Translations under genes and position numbers: made by a program
Shown here: positions 6,367 through 6,618 of the stretch, piece after piece
How positions within the stretch are numbered: position 1 is the first letter of the stretch
Layout: the number at the start of each line of letters is the position of its first letter
Assembly: GCA_030622295.1 (NCBI GenBank)
Contig: JAUXGI010000060.1
Span: 1 to 6,618 of the forward strand
Reading direction: 5' to 3'
DNA length: 6,618 nt
Origin: Planctomycetota bacterium
Lineage (GTDB): Bacteria > Planctomycetota > B129-G9
The notes under the pieces: generated by a model
The model's database searches: none
What the model saw: only the letters and a program-made list of their open reading frames with translations
Told to the model about the DNA's origin: nothing

Positions 6367-6453
6367 CTACCAACCCCTTATTATCAGTCGCGGCAGGCCG
6401 GACAGGCCGCTGTAGACCCGCCCGTGCGCGTACGATTCCGGGTCTCTTTCCAT
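6367..6453 (-). CDS. Candidate 28-aa small protein or leader peptide in the nusA leader
   Basis: The ATG at 6453-6451 opens a 28-codon frame, MERDPESYAHGRVYSGLSGL followed by PRLIIRGW, ending in TAG at 6369-6367. It lies wholly within the inferred nusA leader, about 106 nt ahead of the nusA start. Its composition is plausible for a peptide. No Shine-Dalgarno sequence precedes it, but the stop of the preceding mini-ORF (TGA at 6457-6455) sits one base before its ATG (TGATATG), which could allow coupling. I recognise no family. The same DNA also has stem potential (GACCCG/CGGGTC and GCGGC/GCCGC), so the leader may instead be a structured RNA that only looks open. Confidence 0.25.
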   Translation of the reverse strand: MERDPESYAHGRVYSGLSGLPRLIIRGW

Positions 6454-6454
6454 A

Positions 6455-6520
6455 TCAATAAATCAAGCGGGAGTAAATCCCACTTGTTAGACCATAACTC
6501 AAGCGCACGATATTCCGCAT
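6455..6520 (-). CDS. Candidate 21-aa mini-ORF at the 5' end of the nusA transcript
   Basis: The ATG at 6520-6518 opens 21 codons beginning MRNIVRLSYGLTSG and ends with TGA at 6457-6455. The start is only 11 nt past the -10 box, so it would be leaderless or nearly so. Nothing in the sequence besides position supports translation. A small stem GTGGGA/TCCCGC lies within it. It is listed because it directly abuts the second mini-ORF. Confidence 0.15.
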   Translation of the reverse strand: MRNIVRLSYGLTSGIYSRLIY

Positions 6521-6531
6521 TTTCACGAGCA

Positions 6532-6559
6532 ATTATACTCACCTTCACAATACTGTCAA
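6532..6559 (-). promoter_or_regulatory. Sigma70-type promoter of the nusA-infB operon
   Basis: On the minus strand a consensus -35 TTGACA (6559-6554) is followed after 16 nt by a consensus -10 TATAAT (6537-6532). Transcription would begin near 6525 and leave a leader of about 265 nt before the nusA ATG. No other gene lies between, so this promoter belongs to nusA-infB. Just upstream of the -35 is a 7-bp inverted repeat, TGTGCTG/CAGCACA (6572-6578 with 6589-6595), which could be an operator or a hairpin. Confidence 0.85.
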
Positions 6560-6571
6560 GCGAAATTCTGG

Positions 6572-6595
6572 TGTGCTGGACGGGGAGTCAGCACA
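6572..6595. repeat. Inverted repeat upstream of the nusA promoter
   Basis: TGTGCTG (6572-6578) and CAGCACA (6589-6595) are perfect 7-nt arms around GACGGGGAGT. The repeat starts 12 nt upstream of the -35 box. It has no T-tract on either side, so a terminator is unlikely. Position suggests a protein-binding site, which is inference only. Confidence 0.4.
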
Positions 6596-6603
6596 ACAGG
6601 CAA

Positions 6604-6618
6604 TCCGCCTCAGGCGGA
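6604..6618. repeat. Dispersed short palindrome, copy 3
   Basis: TCCGCCTCAGGCGGA has the same 7-nt arms as the copies at 1763-1777 and 2068-2082, here with a central C. It ends exactly at the window edge, so any longer symmetry cannot be judged. Confidence 0.75.

Noticed and set aside
6261..6531. tRNA gene ahead of nusA, as in E. coli metY
   Set aside because: No 7-bp acceptor stem, T-loop GGTTCRA or cloverleaf could be assembled on either strand.

Overview
The window comes from a Gram-negative bacterium with a genome of fairly high GC, most likely an uncultured planctomycete or another member of the PVC or neighbouring phyla. The reasons are the exosortase-sorted PEP-CTERM protein, the wording of the NusA and IF2 proteins, and intergenic DNA full of small palindromes. 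This placement is inferred from general resemblance, not from a search. All three recognisable promoters are sigma70-like (TTGACA/TATAAT type).

Layout, left to right. (1) Positions 1-373, minus strand: the 5' end of a gene for a single-pass inner-membrane protein that resembles the N-terminus of PpiD/SurA-type periplasmic chaperones. It has its own promoter at 437-464 and runs off the left edge. (2) Positions 374-1036: a gene-poor stretch holding a 68-bp nested palindromic element (491-558), a probable decayed 3' end of a phenylacetate-CoA-ligase-like gene (606-710, minus), and a near-perfect extended -10 promoter (775-803, plus). The promoter drives a leader of about 225 nt with a long hairpin. 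(3) Positions 1037-1744, plus: a PEP-CTERM secreted protein of 235 aa, followed by a strong intrinsic terminator (1792-1829). (4) Positions 1830-2172: non-coding DNA with two back-to-back hairpins and one copy of a dispersed 15-bp palindrome. (5) Positions 2173-6260, minus: nusA followed by infB, overlapping by 4 bases as a two-gene translation and transcription unit. (6) Positions 6261-6618: the nusA leader and promoter, with two very small candidate ORFs, a 9-bp hairpin just before the nusA ribosome binding site, and another copy of the 15-bp palindrome at the right edge.

How the genes relate: NusA (transcription elongation, termination and antitermination) and IF2 (initiator tRNA delivery) form the conserved core of the classical nusA-infB operon. 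Here rimP, ylxR and rbfA are absent next to that core. The PEP-CTERM gene is a separate transcription unit convergent with nusA-infB. Its terminator hairpin also lies downstream of infB. The partial left-hand gene is divergent from the PEP-CTERM gene and concerns envelope protein folding, if the assignment holds.

The window shows no obvious new multi-gene system. The most distinctive signals are in the non-coding DNA: the nested palindrome beside the gene remnant, the structured PEP-CTERM leader, the three-copy palindrome with a variable centre, and the nusA leader with its mini-ORFs.
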